A stretch of DNA of 53,224 nt from contig NZ_JAERMK010000027.1 in NCBI RefSeq assembly GCF_016918015.1, positions 1 through 53,224 on the forward strand. The letters are read 5' to 3'. Below the pieces are notes generated by a model. It made no database searches and was not told the DNA's origin. It saw only the letters and a program-made list of their open reading frames with translations. Source of the DNA: Glycomyces sp. YM15 (GTDB lineage: Bacteria; Actinomycetota; Actinomycetes; Mycobacteriales; Micromonosporaceae). This document shows, piece by piece, positions 34,920 to 45,988 of the stretch. The stretch's first letter is position 1. The number at the start of each line of letters is the position of its first letter. Made by a program: the position numbers and the translations under genes.

Positions 34920-36305
34920 TCAGAACTCCATGAGCTGGCGGGCGGCCTCGGCGACCGAGCCCGACAGGGACGGGTAGATCGTGAACGTCCGCGCGACCTG
35001 CTCGACCGTGAGGCGCTGCTCCACGGCCAGCGCGATCGGAGTGATGAGTTCGGAGGCGCGGGAGCCGACGACGACGCCGCCGGCGACGATGCCGGAGGAG
35101 TTCCAGGCGAAGAGTTTCACGAAGCCTTCGGTGCGGTCGACCATTTTGGCGCGGGGGTTGGAGGCGAAGGGGAGGAGGACGCCGCGGCAGTCGGCTTTGC
35201 CGGAGTCGACGTCGGCTTGGGTGACGCCGACGGAGGCGAGTTCGGGGTCGGTGAAGACGTTGGCGGCGACGTGGGCGAGCTTGATGGGTCGGACGGCTTC
35301 GCCGAGGGCGTGCCAGATGGCGATGCGGCCCTGCATGGCGGCGACGGAGGCGAGGGCGTGGACGCCGGTGACGTCGCCGGCGGCGTAGACGCCGGGGACG
35401 TTGGTGCGGGAGACCTTGTCGACGGGGATGAAGCCTCGCTCGTTGACGGTGACGCCGTAGGCGTGGAGGCCGAGGTTGTCGGAGTTGGGGATGGAGCCGA
35501 CGCAGATGAGGGCGTGGCTGCCTTCGATGACGGTGCCGTCGTCGAGTTCGACTTCGACGCCGTTGTCGGTGCGGCGGGCGGCGGCGGCGCGGGAGTGGTT
35601 GCGGACGTCCATGCCGCGGCGGACGAAGACGCGGCCGACGGTTTCGGCGGCTTCGGCGTCTTCGTGGGGCATGACGCGGTCGCGGGAGGAGATGAGGGTG
35701 ACGTTGGAGCCCATGGCGAGGTAGGCGGAGGCGAATTCGGCGCCGGTGACGCCGGAGCCGACGACGATGAGGTGTTCGGGGAGTTCTTTGAGGTCGTAGA
35801 GCTGGCGCCAGGTGAGGATGCGTTCGCCGTCGACGGGCGCGGAGGTGAGGGTGCGGGGGGTGGCGCCGGTGGCGATGAGGATGACGTCGGCGTCGGTGTC
35901 GTAGGGGTCGCCTTCGAGGGGGACGATGTGGAGTTCGTGGAGGTAGTTGTAGCCCTTGTCGACGCGGAGGGCGCCGCGGCCGTAGACGATGTCGACGCCG
36001 GCGTTGACGAGTTTCTGGGCGATGTCGGCGGACTGCTGGGTGGCGAGGCGGCGGACGCGGCCGTTGACGGCGGCGGGGTCGGCGGTGGCTTCTTTGGTGC
36101 CGACGCCGAGTTCGCTGGATTCGTGGATCTCGGTGAGGACGGAGGAGGCGGCGATGAAGGTCTTGGAGGGCACGCAGTCGGAGAGGACGCAGGCGCCGCC
36201 CGCTCCGGTGGCCTCGATGAGGGTGACGTCGGCGCCGAGTTGGGCCGCCACGAGGGCGGCTTCGTACCCGGCCGGGCCTCCGCCGATGATCGCTACTCGT
36301 GCCAC
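34920..36305 (-). CDS. lpdA: NAD(P)H-quinone reductase of the LpdA type (flavoprotein disulfide reductase family)
   Basis: 461 residues from GTG 36305 preceded by AAAGG. FAD motif IIGGGPAGYEAA (6-17), CX4C pair C39/C44 in GGACVLSDCVPSK, second Rossmann VVGSGVTGAEFAS, and NVPGVYAAGDV for FAD. The C-terminal HxxxxE catalytic dyad of true dihydrolipoamide dehydrogenases is replaced (TIYPSLSGSVAEAA has no histidine), as in Mycobacterium tuberculosis LpdA, which reduces quinones rather than lipoamide. A soluble NAD(P)H-quinone reductase is thus expected. It is monocistronic and divergent from the cyclotransferase gene (61 bp between starts). Confidence 0.88.
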   Translation of the reverse strand: MARVAIIGGGPAGYEAALVAAQLGADVTLIEATGAGGACVLSDCVPSKTFIAASSVLTEIHESSELGVGTKEATADPAAVNGRVRRLATQQSADIAQKLVNAGVDIVYGRGALRVDKGYNYLHELHIVPLEGDPYDTDADVILIATGATPRTLTSAPVDGERILTWRQLYDLKELPEHLIVVGSGVTGAEFASAYLAMGSNVTLISSRDRVMPHEDAEAAETVGRVFVRRGMDVRNHSRAAAARRTDNGVEVELDDGTVIEGSHALICVGSIPNSDNLGLHAYGVTVNERGFIPVDKVSRTNVPGVYAAGDVTGVHALASVAAMQGRIAIWHALGEAVRPIKLAHVAANVFTDPELASVGVTQADVDSGKADCRGVLLPFASNPRAKMVDRTEGFVKLFAWNSSGIVAGGVVVGSRASELITPIALAVEQRLTVEQVARTFTIYPSLSGSVAEAARQLMEF

Positions 36306-36366
36306 GGTGCGCCTTTCGGTGTTCGGGATGCTTCAGTGCGGGCTGGTTTAAGGGTATCTTCGAGTC

Positions 36367-36810
36367 GTGCATCTCTATGCCGCGTATGGCTCGAATCTCG
36401 ACCCTGCCCGAATGCGCGCCACGTGCCCGCGGTCGCCGTTGGTGGGGACCGGCTGGCTGGAAGGCTGGCGTCTGACCTTCGGCAATGCCGACCTGGGCTC
36501 GGAGACGGCGGTGGCCACGGTGGTGGAGTCGCCGGGCGAGCGGGTGTTCGTGGCGCTCTATGACCTGGATCCGGCGGACCGGCAGGTCCTCGACGAGCTC
36601 GAGGGGTTGAATTCGGGGCTGTATCGGAAGATGCACACGCAGGCGGCGACGCTGGAGGCGAACCGGCCGGTGTGGCTGTACGTGTTCGAGGGTTTCGAGG
36701 GCGGGCTGCCGAGCCAGTGGTATCTGGACGAGATCATGCGCGCGGCGGAGGCCGCGGGTGCGCCGCAGGATTATGTGGAGGCGCTGCGGAAGCGGCCTAC
36801 CGCGGAGTGA
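36367..36810 (+). CDS. Gamma-glutamylcyclotransferase-like protein
   Basis: 147 residues from GTG 36367 with TATCTT six nt upstream (leaderless type). The substrate-cradle motif YGSNL is at 7-11, a second glycine-rich turn follows, and a glutamate in DELEG (77/79) matches the catalytic acid of GGCT/AIG2-fold enzymes; the C-terminus has PVWLYVFEG and SQWYLDEI typical of the family. Members release 5-oxoproline from gamma-glutamyl peptides. Actinobacteria use mycothiol instead of glutathione, so the true substrate is open. It ends before a strong 17-bp hairpin. Confidence 0.85.
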   Translation: MHLYAAYGSNLDPARMRATCPRSPLVGTGWLEGWRLTFGNADLGSETAVATVVESPGERVFVALYDLDPADRQVLDELEGLNSGLYRKMHTQAATLEANRPVWLYVFEGFEGGLPSQWYLDEIMRAAEAAGAPQDYVEALRKRPTAE

Positions 36811-36943
36811 GCGCGGCGTAGCGGCGCTCGGCGGTGTGAGCGTCGTTCGTTCTTGGTCGGTGTCGGTGCCGGCGCGTACGTTGGGTTTCGGGGGCGCCTG
36901 CGGGTGCCCGTCTTGTCGGGACGCTGTTCATGTTCTTGGAACG

Positions 36944-36980
36944 CGATCGGGGGGAGCCGCTTCGCGGCTCCCCCCGATCG
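36944..36980. terminator. Strong bidirectional terminator
   Basis: Perfect 17-bp stem, left arm starting CGATCGGGGGGAGCCGC, loop TTC, right arm GCGGCTCCCCCCGATCG, between the convergent cyclotransferase and M20 genes. Confidence 0.9.
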
Positions 36981-36992
36981 GTTCGCGCCGTG

Positions 36993-38183
36993 CTAGAAGG
37001 CGGGGCTGGCGGCCGCGGCGAGGACGGTGTGGGTCATGACGCGGATGCCGTGGCCGAGGGCGGTCTCGTCGATGTCGAAGTTGCCCTGGTGGATGTCGAG
37101 GCGTTCGCCGGGTCGGCCGACGCCGAGGCGGGCCATCGCGCCGGGGACCTGCTCGAGGTAGTACGCGAAGTCCTCGCCGCCCATGGACATCGGGGCTTCG
37201 GCGACGGCTTCGTCGCCGAGCGCGGCGGCGGTGGCGCCGGCGAACATCGCGGAGGCCAGGCGGTCGTTGACGACCGGCGGCACGCCGCGCCGGTAGTCGA
37301 TCTCGCATTCGACGCCGGAGGCGCGGGCGACCGAGCGGGTCACCTCCTGCACCAGGTCGGGGATCATGTCCCAGGTCTCGCGGCCGTGCACGCGGACCGT
37401 AGCGCGCGCGAGGGCCTCCTGCGGGATCGCGTTGGCGGCCTCGCCGGCCTGCACGGCGCCGAAGACGATCGCGACGGACTGGCGCGGGTCGAGCCTGCGG
37501 TTCACGAGCGCGGGCACGTCGACCACGACACGCCCGATGGCGTTGACGAGGTCGGAGGTCAGGTGCGGGCGGGAGGTGTGGCCGCCGCGGCCGGTCATGC
37601 GCACCTCCATGACGTCGCACGCGGCCGTCAGGGGCCCGTTGCGGACGGCGATCTTCCCGGCCTGGAACTGCGGGTCGCAGTGGAACGCGAAGATCGCGGC
37701 CACATCCTGCAGCGCCCCGTACTTGATCATGGTGGGGGCGCCGGACGGGAACTGCTCCTCGGACGGCTGGAACACGAGCCGGAACCGGCCGGGCAGGCCT
37801 TCGCGCCGCTCGAGTTCGGCCAGGACCCGGCCGAGGCCGATGAGCATCGCAGTGTGGGCGTCGTGGCCGCAGGCGTGGGTGACGCCGGGGACGGTGGAGC
37901 GGTACGGGACCTGCTTCGGGTCCTGGATCGGCAGGGCGTCCATGTCCGCGCGGATGGCGATCACGCGGTCGCCGGTGCCGATGTCGCAGGTGAGGCCCGT
38001 GCCGTCGGGGATGAGCTTCGGGTCGAGGCCGGCTTCGGCGAGCCGCGCCGCCACGAAGTTCGCGGTGTCGTGCTCCTGGCGGGACAGGCGCGGGTTCGCG
38101 TGGATGTGGCGGCGGGCGGCGACGACCTCGCCCGCGTGGGCGGCCAGCCAGCCGTCCAGGAACTCGGGCAGCGGCTTGGACAT
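36993..38183 (-). CDS. M20D-family amidohydrolase / aminoacylase-like peptidase
   Basis: 396 residues from ATG 38183, chosen because GAGGAG stands at ideal distance; the frame is open to 38498 and a longer start (ATG 38339 or 38306) is possible. Conserved M20D features: RRHIHANPRLS, IRADMDALPI, metal ligands C105 and H107 in HACGHDAHTAML, the catalytic glutamates in QPSEEQFPSGA, and the lid domain GRGGHTSRPH. Members hydrolyse N-acyl amino acids, hippurate-like or indole-acetyl conjugates and related amides in the cytosol. Substrate cannot be set. It stands alone with a strong terminator and a 512-bp upstream gap. Confidence 0.9.
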   Translation of the reverse strand: MSKPLPEFLDGWLAAHAGEVVAARRHIHANPRLSRQEHDTANFVAARLAEAGLDPKLIPDGTGLTCDIGTGDRVIAIRADMDALPIQDPKQVPYRSTVPGVTHACGHDAHTAMLIGLGRVLAELERREGLPGRFRLVFQPSEEQFPSGAPTMIKYGALQDVAAIFAFHCDPQFQAGKIAVRNGPLTAACDVMEVRMTGRGGHTSRPHLTSDLVNAIGRVVVDVPALVNRRLDPRQSVAIVFGAVQAGEAANAIPQEALARATVRVHGRETWDMIPDLVQEVTRSVARASGVECEIDYRRGVPPVVNDRLASAMFAGATAAALGDEAVAEAPMSMGGEDFAYYLEQVPGAMARLGVGRPGERLDIHQGNFDIDETALGHGIRVMTHTVLAAAASPAF

Positions 38184-38695
38184 GGCCTGCTCCTCAGCGG
38201 GATCGCCGGAACGGTCGAACGAGGGAAGGGCACCGGGGACCACGAGAGACGACTCGGGCGCGATCGCGCTCGGGCGAGGCTCATTGGATGTTGTGGCGGT
38301 ACCCATCTCGACGACTTTCTCCGCAGTGAGCGTAAACATTCCTTCGCGCCTCGCAATTCGCGTTCGAGGATCAAAGCCAATGGAGGGCGATCCGGCAAGC
38401 TTAATCCGATCGCGCTCCGTTGCGGCCAGCGCCGTGATCTGCGACGCTCGGCGTCCGTACCGCTGGTCCCCGAGCCAGTGGTGACGGTTGCACGACATGC
38501 GGTCACGACACTGGAGTCGTACCCGCCGTCATGAGGCATAACGCTTGCCGACCCGATAAGTTACGGCCGAGATCCGGTTTTCATAGGGAACACGGACGCG
38601 GGTTTCGTCCTGTCGCGTCCGCGGAACAGTGTTTCCCGCGTTGACGAATGCGTCGACAGACCCTTTGTGCGCTTCGCCTGTCAGTGACGGTACGG
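38184..38695. other. Gene-free interval with hairpin
   Basis: 512 bp with no convincing gene. It may encode an N-terminal extension of the M20 protein near its left end. CGGACGCG / CGCGTCCG at 38593-38621 (8-bp arms, 13-nt loop) is a likely terminator of the mutase gene, which ends at 38696. An imperfect palindrome, GTGAC-N6-GTCAC at 38684-38699, covers the mutase stop. Confidence 0.45.
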
Positions 38696-40282
<1,587 letters not shown>

Positions 40283-40463
40283 GGCTGCCATCCTAGGGGT
40301 CGTACTGCGCCTTCGGGAAGGACCGACCCGTTCCCGGGGCGTTGCCGCGCCCGCGACCGCCCGCCCTTTACGACACCGTTCCCGACTGGTTACGGAAACC
40401 CGGTACCGACCGGTCGGCCCGGACACGGCAGACTAGTGGGGATCCCTCGCGAGGAGTGGCCGA

Positions 40464-42542
40464 ATGACGTACTCATCTGACTACGGTCGCGGTGGTCCCG
40501 GCGCATATGAGGACCCCCGCCCCGGCGCGGTACCGTCCCCCCGGTACTCCCCTGAACCCCAAGAGTCGCAAGGGTTCTCCGGTGCATCGTACGGAGCGGG
40601 GCTCGGCGGCGCCGATCCGCATCCCTCGTTCGGAGCGGCGGGCTTCAGCAGCTCGAGCACCGGGTCCGATCCGTACCGGTCGGGGCCGGGGGGCCGGCCG
40701 GATCCGGGAATGGAACGGCACTCCCCCGGGTACGGCCAGTCGAATCCCGGTTTCGGGCATTCGAACCCCGCGTACGGCCAGTCGAACCCCGGTTTCAACC
40801 GCGACGCGTACGGCGGCGACTCGTACGGCGGCGACTCGTACGGGGACTCCTCGTACCGGCACAGCTCCTCGTACGGCAACTACGGGAACCTCGGCCAGAG
40901 CTTCGCCGTCGGCGGCGAGCGCGCCCCCGGCGGGCCGACCGGGACCGGCAACCGGGCCGGGCCCGGCGACCTCGTCGCCGAGCGCTACCAGCTCGTCGAC
41001 CTGGTAGGCAAGGGCGGCAACGGGTCCGTGTGGCGCGCCCAGGACATGGTGCTGCGCCGCGAGGTGGCCCTCAAAGAGGTGTTCCTGCCGCCGGACCTGC
41101 CCGCGCCCGAACGCGTGCAGCTCATCGACCGGTCCCGCCGGGAAGCGCAGATCGCCGCGGCGCTCTCGCACCCGTCGATCATCCGCATCTTCGACGTCGT
41201 CGAGCACGGCGGGCTGCCGTGGATCGTCATGGAGCTCCTGCAGGCCCGCAGCCTCGCCGAGATCCTGACGCAGGACGGGCCGCTCGCGCCGCGGGTCGCC
41301 GCGAAGATCGGGCTCGCGCTGGTGGGCGCGCTGCAGGCCGCGCACGACGCGGGGATCATCCACCGCGACATCAAGCCCGGCAACGTGCTCATCTCCACCG
41401 ACGGGCGCTGCGTCCTCTCGGACTTCGGCGCGGCCCAGCAGCATCAGGTGTCGGGCGGCACGACGCCCGGGAAGGTCCTCGGCTCGGCGCACTACATCGC
41501 GCCCGAGCGGGCCGTCGGCCATCCGGCCGAACCGGCCAGCGACGTGTTCAGCCTCGGCGTCACCTTGTACGCGGCCGTCGAGGGCCGCCCGCCGTTCGAC
41601 CGGGGCGACGCCGTCTCGACGATGCGCGCGGTCGTCCAGGAGCCGCCCGAGAGCCCGCGCCACGCCGGGCCCCTCACGCCGCTCATCGGCGGGATGCTCG
41701 CGAAGGACCCGCAGCAGCGCGCGCCGCTGCCGCAGGTGCGGCAGGAGCTCCAGGCGCTCCTGGCCGGGCCGCTCGGCACGGGCGGGATCCCGCAGCAGTC
41801 GCCGCCGTCCCAGCAGCAGGGGGCCTACCAGGACGTGTCGCCGCCGCGCACCGGTCCGCGGCCGAACGTTCGCGAACGGGAACCGGAGCAGGAGCCGGCG
41901 GGGAACGTCTGGAAGTCCACTTCGGTCATCGTCATCTGCGTGCTGCTCGCGCTCGTCCTCGGTTGGGGCGCCTACAAGTTCCTGCTCGGGGACACCAGCG
42001 GCGGCGGCGAGGAGCCGGGCGCGTCCGAGAGCGCCGGCGAGGAGTCCGCCAGCGAGGGCGGCGAATCCGACGGCGGGGGCGAGGAGGACGGCCCGGCCTT
42101 CGAGACCGAGGCGCACGACGGCGACGGGTTCACCGCGAACTACCCCGCGGGCTGGGCCGCGGGCGAGACCGGGGACGACTTCGTGTCGTACCACAACCCC
42201 GACGACGACACCCAGTGGGTGCGGTTCTACTACGGCTCCGACAAGGGCGCCGACGGCACCGAGGACCATCTCGGCGACTACTGGGACGGCCTGCCCGGCG
42301 AGATGACGGACCTCGATCAGGTCCGGCTCGAGGACGCCTCCTTCGGCGGGATGGACGGCAGCGTCCTGGAGTACACCGGCACCAACCTCGACGCGACCGG
42401 CGCCGACCGGCACTCGATCTGGGCGCTCGTCGACGCCGGCGACGGCACCACGTTCGGCGTGTTCGTCTCCGGCGACGCCGACGCATGGGAGCTATCACAG
42501 CAGGTGTACGACGAGGCTGTGGCGTCGTTCCAGACCGGCTGA
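40464..42542 (+). CDS. Membrane Ser/Thr protein kinase with Gly/Tyr-rich N-terminus
   Basis: 692 residues; GAGGAG precedes the ATG. Residues 1-~165 are low complexity, rich in G, S, Y, N and P, with near repeats GYGQSNP / GHSNP / YGQSNPGF (89-111) and YGGDSYGGDSYGDSSY (116-131). The kinase domain (~175-435) has the Gly loop GKGGNGSV, K204, HRDIKPGNVL with D302, DFG at 320-322 and APE. A Pro/Gln linker leads to one membrane span (~486-508), then an acidic linker and a ~140-residue extracellular domain with a PsbP/lipoprotein-like feel (FTANYPAGW). It is a PknB-type receptor kinase in topology, but with the kinase behind a long disordered tail. Target unknown. Confidence 0.92.
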   Translation: MTYSSDYGRGGPGAYEDPRPGAVPSPRYSPEPQESQGFSGASYGAGLGGADPHPSFGAAGFSSSSTGSDPYRSGPGGRPDPGMERHSPGYGQSNPGFGHSNPAYGQSNPGFNRDAYGGDSYGGDSYGDSSYRHSSSYGNYGNLGQSFAVGGERAPGGPTGTGNRAGPGDLVAERYQLVDLVGKGGNGSVWRAQDMVLRREVALKEVFLPPDLPAPERVQLIDRSRREAQIAAALSHPSIIRIFDVVEHGGLPWIVMELLQARSLAEILTQDGPLAPRVAAKIGLALVGALQAAHDAGIIHRDIKPGNVLISTDGRCVLSDFGAAQQHQVSGGTTPGKVLGSAHYIAPERAVGHPAEPASDVFSLGVTLYAAVEGRPPFDRGDAVSTMRAVVQEPPESPRHAGPLTPLIGGMLAKDPQQRAPLPQVRQELQALLAGPLGTGGIPQQSPPSQQQGAYQDVSPPRTGPRPNVREREPEQEPAGNVWKSTSVIVICVLLALVLGWGAYKFLLGDTSGGGEEPGASESAGEESASEGGESDGGGEEDGPAFETEAHDGDGFTANYPAGWAAGETGDDFVSYHNPDDDTQWVRFYYGSDKGADGTEDHLGDYWDGLPGEMTDLDQVRLEDASFGGMDGSVLEYTGTNLDATGADRHSIWALVDAGDGTTFGVFVSGDADAWELSQQVYDEAVASFQTG

Positions 42543-42598
42543 GGCCACACCGTCCGCAACAGGTGCCTCCCGTCATGCGGGTATGCGACGATTTCCGC

Positions 42599-44257
42599 AT
42601 GACGGAGGAGATGAACCTGGATGCGCTGCGCGCCGATGTGCTGCAGTGGATCACCGACGACCCTGACAAGACCTCCCGGGACGAGCTGTACCGGCTGCTC
42701 GACGGCCTGCCCGCGACGGCCCCCGAGCTCGCCGACCGCTTCGCCGGGCGCCTCAAGTTCGGCACCGCGGGCCTGCGCGGCCCGCTGCGCGCCGGACCGA
42801 ACGGCATGAACCTCGCCGTCGTGCGCGCCGCCGCCGCCGGGCTCGCGAACTGGCTCGACGCCAAAGGCGCCGAAGGGCCCGTGGTCATCGGCTACGACGC
42901 CCGCCACGGCAGCCGCGAGTTCGCCGCCGAGACCGCGCGCGTCGTCACCGGCTCCGGCCGCCGCGCCCTCGTCATGCCCGGGACGCTCCCGACGCCCGTG
43001 ACCGCCTACGCCGTCACGAGGCTCGACGCCGCGGCCGCCGTCCAGGTGACCGCCAGCCACAACCCGCCGCAGGACAACGGGTACAAGGTCTACCTCGGGC
43101 GCGAGCTCGGCGGCGACCTCGGCGCGGGCGCGCAGATCGTCCCGCCCGCCGACACCGAGATCGAAGCCGCGATCGAAGCGCTCGGGCCGCTCTCGGAGAT
43201 CCCGCTCGGCGACGAGGGCGAGACCCTCGACGAATCCATCGTGGACGAATATCTGACGGCGATCGCGTCCGTCGTCGACCCCGACGACCCCAAGCGCCTC
43301 GCGTCCGTCGCCACCCCGATGCACGGCGTCGGCGGCGCCACCCTGGTCAAGGCCATGGAACGGGCCGGATTCCCCGCCCCGACCCTCGTCGCCGAACAGG
43401 CCGCGCCCGACCCCGACTTCCCCACCGTCGCCTTCCCCAACCCGGAAGAGCCCGGCGCGATCGACCGGCTCTTGGCCCTCGCGATCGAAGAGGGCGCGGA
43501 CGTGGCGCTCGCGCTCGACCCCGACGCCGACCGCTGCTCGGTCGCCGTCCCCACCGGCGACGGCTCCTGGCGCCAGCTCAGCGGCAACGAAGTGGGCGTG
43601 CTCCTCGCCGACCACTGGATGCGCAAGGGCCGCAAGGGCACCTACGCGACCACGATCGTCTCCACCACACAGCTCAAGGCCATGTGCGACAAGCGCGGCT
43701 TCGGCTACATGGAGACCCTCACCGGCTTCAAATGGCTGGCCCGCACCAAACCCGACCTCGCGTTCGCGTTCGAAGAGGCCCTCGGCTACTGCGTCGCCCC
43801 GGAGTTCCTGCGCGACAAGGACGGCATCTCCGCCGCACTCGTCGTCAGCGAGATCGCCGCCGGGCAGGCCGCCCGGATGGCGACCCTCCAGGACCGGCTC
43901 GACGAGCTCGCCGAGGAGTTCGGCGTCTACGAGACCGGCCAGCTCTCGGTCCGCGTGGAGGACCTCGGCGAGATCGACGCGTGCATGAAGCGCCTGCGGG
44001 CCCATCAGCCCACCTCGCTCCTCGACGAGCCCGTGACCGAATACCTCGACCGGCTCCCCGACGCCGACGTGGTCACCGTGACCACCGCCAACGCCCGGGT
44101 CGTCTGCCGCCCCAGCGGCACCGAACCGAAACTGAAGGCGTACTTGGAGGTTCGCGAGGACGTCGGCGGCGACCTGAGCGCCGCCCGCGAACGGGCCCGC
44201 GCGAGCGTGGAGGCCTTGAAGGCCGAGATCGCCGCGATCCTCGGCGTCCCGCACTAG
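42599..44257 (+). CDS. Phosphohexomutase (phosphoglucomutase/phosphomannomutase)
   Basis: 552 residues from ATG 42599; ATG 42575 and 42611 are alternatives. Alpha-D-phosphohexomutase features: phosphoserine S153 in TASHNPPQDNGYKVY, metal-binding DPDADR (D307, D309, D311), sugar-binding EEALGYCV, and phosphate-binding PSGTEPK near the end; the N-terminus KFGTAGLRGPL is the PGM2-type start. The length and GTAGLRGP favour the phosphoglucomutase/phosphopentomutase (PgmB/PGM2) group. In context with upp and deoC, a phosphopentomutase role feeding deoxyribose 5-phosphate to DeoC is attractive; this is inference. Confidence 0.9.
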   Translation: MTEEMNLDALRADVLQWITDDPDKTSRDELYRLLDGLPATAPELADRFAGRLKFGTAGLRGPLRAGPNGMNLAVVRAAAAGLANWLDAKGAEGPVVIGYDARHGSREFAAETARVVTGSGRRALVMPGTLPTPVTAYAVTRLDAAAAVQVTASHNPPQDNGYKVYLGRELGGDLGAGAQIVPPADTEIEAAIEALGPLSEIPLGDEGETLDESIVDEYLTAIASVVDPDDPKRLASVATPMHGVGGATLVKAMERAGFPAPTLVAEQAAPDPDFPTVAFPNPEEPGAIDRLLALAIEEGADVALALDPDADRCSVAVPTGDGSWRQLSGNEVGVLLADHWMRKGRKGTYATTIVSTTQLKAMCDKRGFGYMETLTGFKWLARTKPDLAFAFEEALGYCVAPEFLRDKDGISAALVVSEIAAGQAARMATLQDRLDELAEEFGVYETGQLSVRVEDLGEIDACMKRLRAHQPTSLLDEPVTEYLDRLPDADVVTVTTANARVVCRPSGTEPKLKAYLEVREDVGGDLSAARERARASVEALKAEIAAILGVPH

Positions 44258-44272
44258 ACGCGCCTACGACGA

Positions 44273-44304
44273 GGGGCCCGGCGCTCGTCGCGCCGGGCCC
44301 CCTT
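44273..44304. terminator. Bidirectional terminator
   Basis: Perfect 12-bp stem GGGGCCCGGCGC / GCGCCGGGCCCC, loop TCGTC, then CCTTTCGCG; between the convergent phosphohexomutase and upp genes. Confidence 0.85.
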
Positions 44305-44312
44305 TCGCGTCG

Positions 44313-44945
44313 CTAGAAGCGGCGGTAGGCGCCGAACTGGCGGTCGCCGGCGTCGCCGAGGCCGGGGACGATGTAGGCCTTGCCGTTGAGCTCGGGGTCG
44401 ACCGCGGCGGTCGTCATCTTCATGGCGATCCCGGAGGCGTCGAGCTTCGCGATGCCGTCCGGCGCGCACAGGACGCTGATGAGGTCGATGTCGGTGCAGC
44501 CGCGCGAGGCGATCATCTCGCAGCAGCGCAGCAGCGAGCCGCCGGTGGCGACCATCGGGTCCAGGACGATGACGTGGCGTCCGGCCAGGTCGTCGGGCAG
44601 GGATTCCATGTAGGCGTACGGCTCATGGGTCTCCTCGTCGCGGGCCAGGCCCACGAAGCCCATCGAGGCGTCGGGGATCATCGCCTGCGCCGCGTCGGCC
44701 ATGCCGAGCCCGGCGCGCAGCACCGGGACGAGCAGCGGCGGGTTCCCGAGCCGGAACCCCCGGGCCGGGGCCACGGGCGTCCTGATCTCGTATTCGGTCA
44801 CGGCCACGTCGCGCGTGGCCTCGTAGACGAGCATTGTTGTGAGCTCGTGCAGGGCAGCTCGGAACCTAGGCGAGTCCGAGCGCTCGTCCCGCATGGCGGT
44901 GAGCCGTTCTGCGGCGAGCGGGTGTTCGACGATCTTGACATCCAC
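44313..44945 (-). CDS. upp: Uracil phosphoribosyltransferase
   Basis: 210 residues from GTG 44945, chosen because family proteins begin close to this VDVKIVEHPLAAERL; the open frame starts three codons earlier at a TTG. TAAGGT eight nt upstream suggests a near-leaderless start. PRPP-binding motif VIVLDPMVATGGSLLRCCE, PVLRAGLGMADAA substrate region and the C-terminal GDAGDRQFG uracil loop are intact. The enzyme makes UMP from uracil and PRPP in the cytosol (pyrimidine salvage). It is divergent from deoC. Confidence 0.95.
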   Translation of the reverse strand: MDVKIVEHPLAAERLTAMRDERSDSPRFRAALHELTTMLVYEATRDVAVTEYEIRTPVAPARGFRLGNPPLLVPVLRAGLGMADAAQAMIPDASMGFVGLARDEETHEPYAYMESLPDDLAGRHVIVLDPMVATGGSLLRCCEMIASRGCTDIDLISVLCAPDGIAKLDASGIAMKMTTAAVDPELNGKAYIVPGLGDAGDRQFGAYRRF

Positions 44946-45070
44946 GGTTCCCAACCTTAACGCCCAGTTCGCCGAGCTAATGTGAGCTGGTCACCACAGT
45001 CTGAGTCGAACACGCGGCGTAGCTTGCGAGCCGCGCGTGCGTACAGCCAGGATACGGATATCATCCAGTC

Positions 45071-45985
45071 ATGGGATCAATTTTGAGCGGCGCTGAGGCC
45101 GCCTCCCTCGTCCGCGCCCTCCCCGGCGTCGACGCGGTGGGCCTCGAAGCGCGCGCGGCGGGGCTCGCCACCCGCTCGGTCAAGGCCGAGTCGAAAGCGA
45201 AGGCCATCGACCTCGCCATCAGCATGATCGACCTCACCACCTTGGAAGGCGCCGACACGCCCGGCAAGGTCCGGTCGCTCGCGGCGAAGGCGCTCCGCCC
45301 CGACGGCGACGCGCCGTCCACCGCGGCCGTCTGCGTCTACCCGTCGATGGTGCCCGTCGCCGCCGAAGCGCTCAAGGGCTCGACGGTGAAGGTCGCCTCC
45401 GTGGCCACCGGGTTCCCCGCCGGGCAGGTGCCCCTCGACGTGCGGCTCGCCGACACCGAAGCGGCCGTGCGCGCCGGAGCCGACGAGATCGACATGGTCA
45501 TCAGCCGCGGCGCGTTCCTCGCCGGCGACCTCGAACGGGTCTTCCACGAGATCAAGGCCGTCAAGGCCGCCAGCGGCGAGGCCCGCCTCAAGGTCATCCT
45601 CGAGACCGGCGAACTCGTCACCTACGACGACGTGCGCCGCGCGTCCTGGCTCGCCATGTACGCCGGGGCCGACTTCATCAAGACCTCCACCGGCAAAGTC
45701 GGCGTGAACGCGACCCTCCCGGTGACGCTCCTGATGATGCAGGCCGTGCGCGACTACCGCGCGCTCACCGGAGTGCAAGTGGGCGTCAAACCCGCCGGAG
45801 GCATCCGCAACACCAAGGACGCCATCAAATACCTGGTGTGCGTCAACGAAGTCCTCGGCGACCCATGGCTCTCCAACGAATGGTTCCGCTTCGGCGCCTC
45901 GAGCCTCCTCAACGACCTGCTCATGCAGCGCCAGAAGCTCAAGACCGGCCACTACTCCGGCCCCGACTACGTGACGGTGGACTAA
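45071..45985 (+). CDS. deoC: Deoxyribose-phosphate aldolase
   Basis: 304 residues. Class I aldolase barrel with Schiff-base K204 in ADFIKTSTGK, the second active-site lysine K240 in GVKPAGGIR, and AVCVYPSMV at the conserved substrate strand. At 304 residues it is of the longer, DERA-like form rather than the ~250-residue form. It splits 2-deoxyribose 5-phosphate into glyceraldehyde 3-phosphate and acetaldehyde. TATCAT lies six nt before the ATG with no Shine-Dalgarno, implying a leaderless mRNA. The next gene starts three bases after the stop and would oxidise the acetaldehyde. Confidence 0.95.
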   Translation: MGSILSGAEAASLVRALPGVDAVGLEARAAGLATRSVKAESKAKAIDLAISMIDLTTLEGADTPGKVRSLAAKALRPDGDAPSTAAVCVYPSMVPVAAEALKGSTVKVASVATGFPAGQVPLDVRLADTEAAVRAGADEIDMVISRGAFLAGDLERVFHEIKAVKAASGEARLKVILETGELVTYDDVRRASWLAMYAGADFIKTSTGKVGVNATLPVTLLMMQAVRDYRALTGVQVGVKPAGGIRNTKDAIKYLVCVNEVLGDPWLSNEWFRFGASSLLNDLLMQRQKLKTGHYSGPDYVTVD

Positions 45986-45988
45986 GCG

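Noticed and set aside
40732..40850. Sequencing or assembly artefact in the kinase repeat region
   Set aside because: Units differ from each other at several bases and the frame stays open, so true degenerate repeats are more likely.
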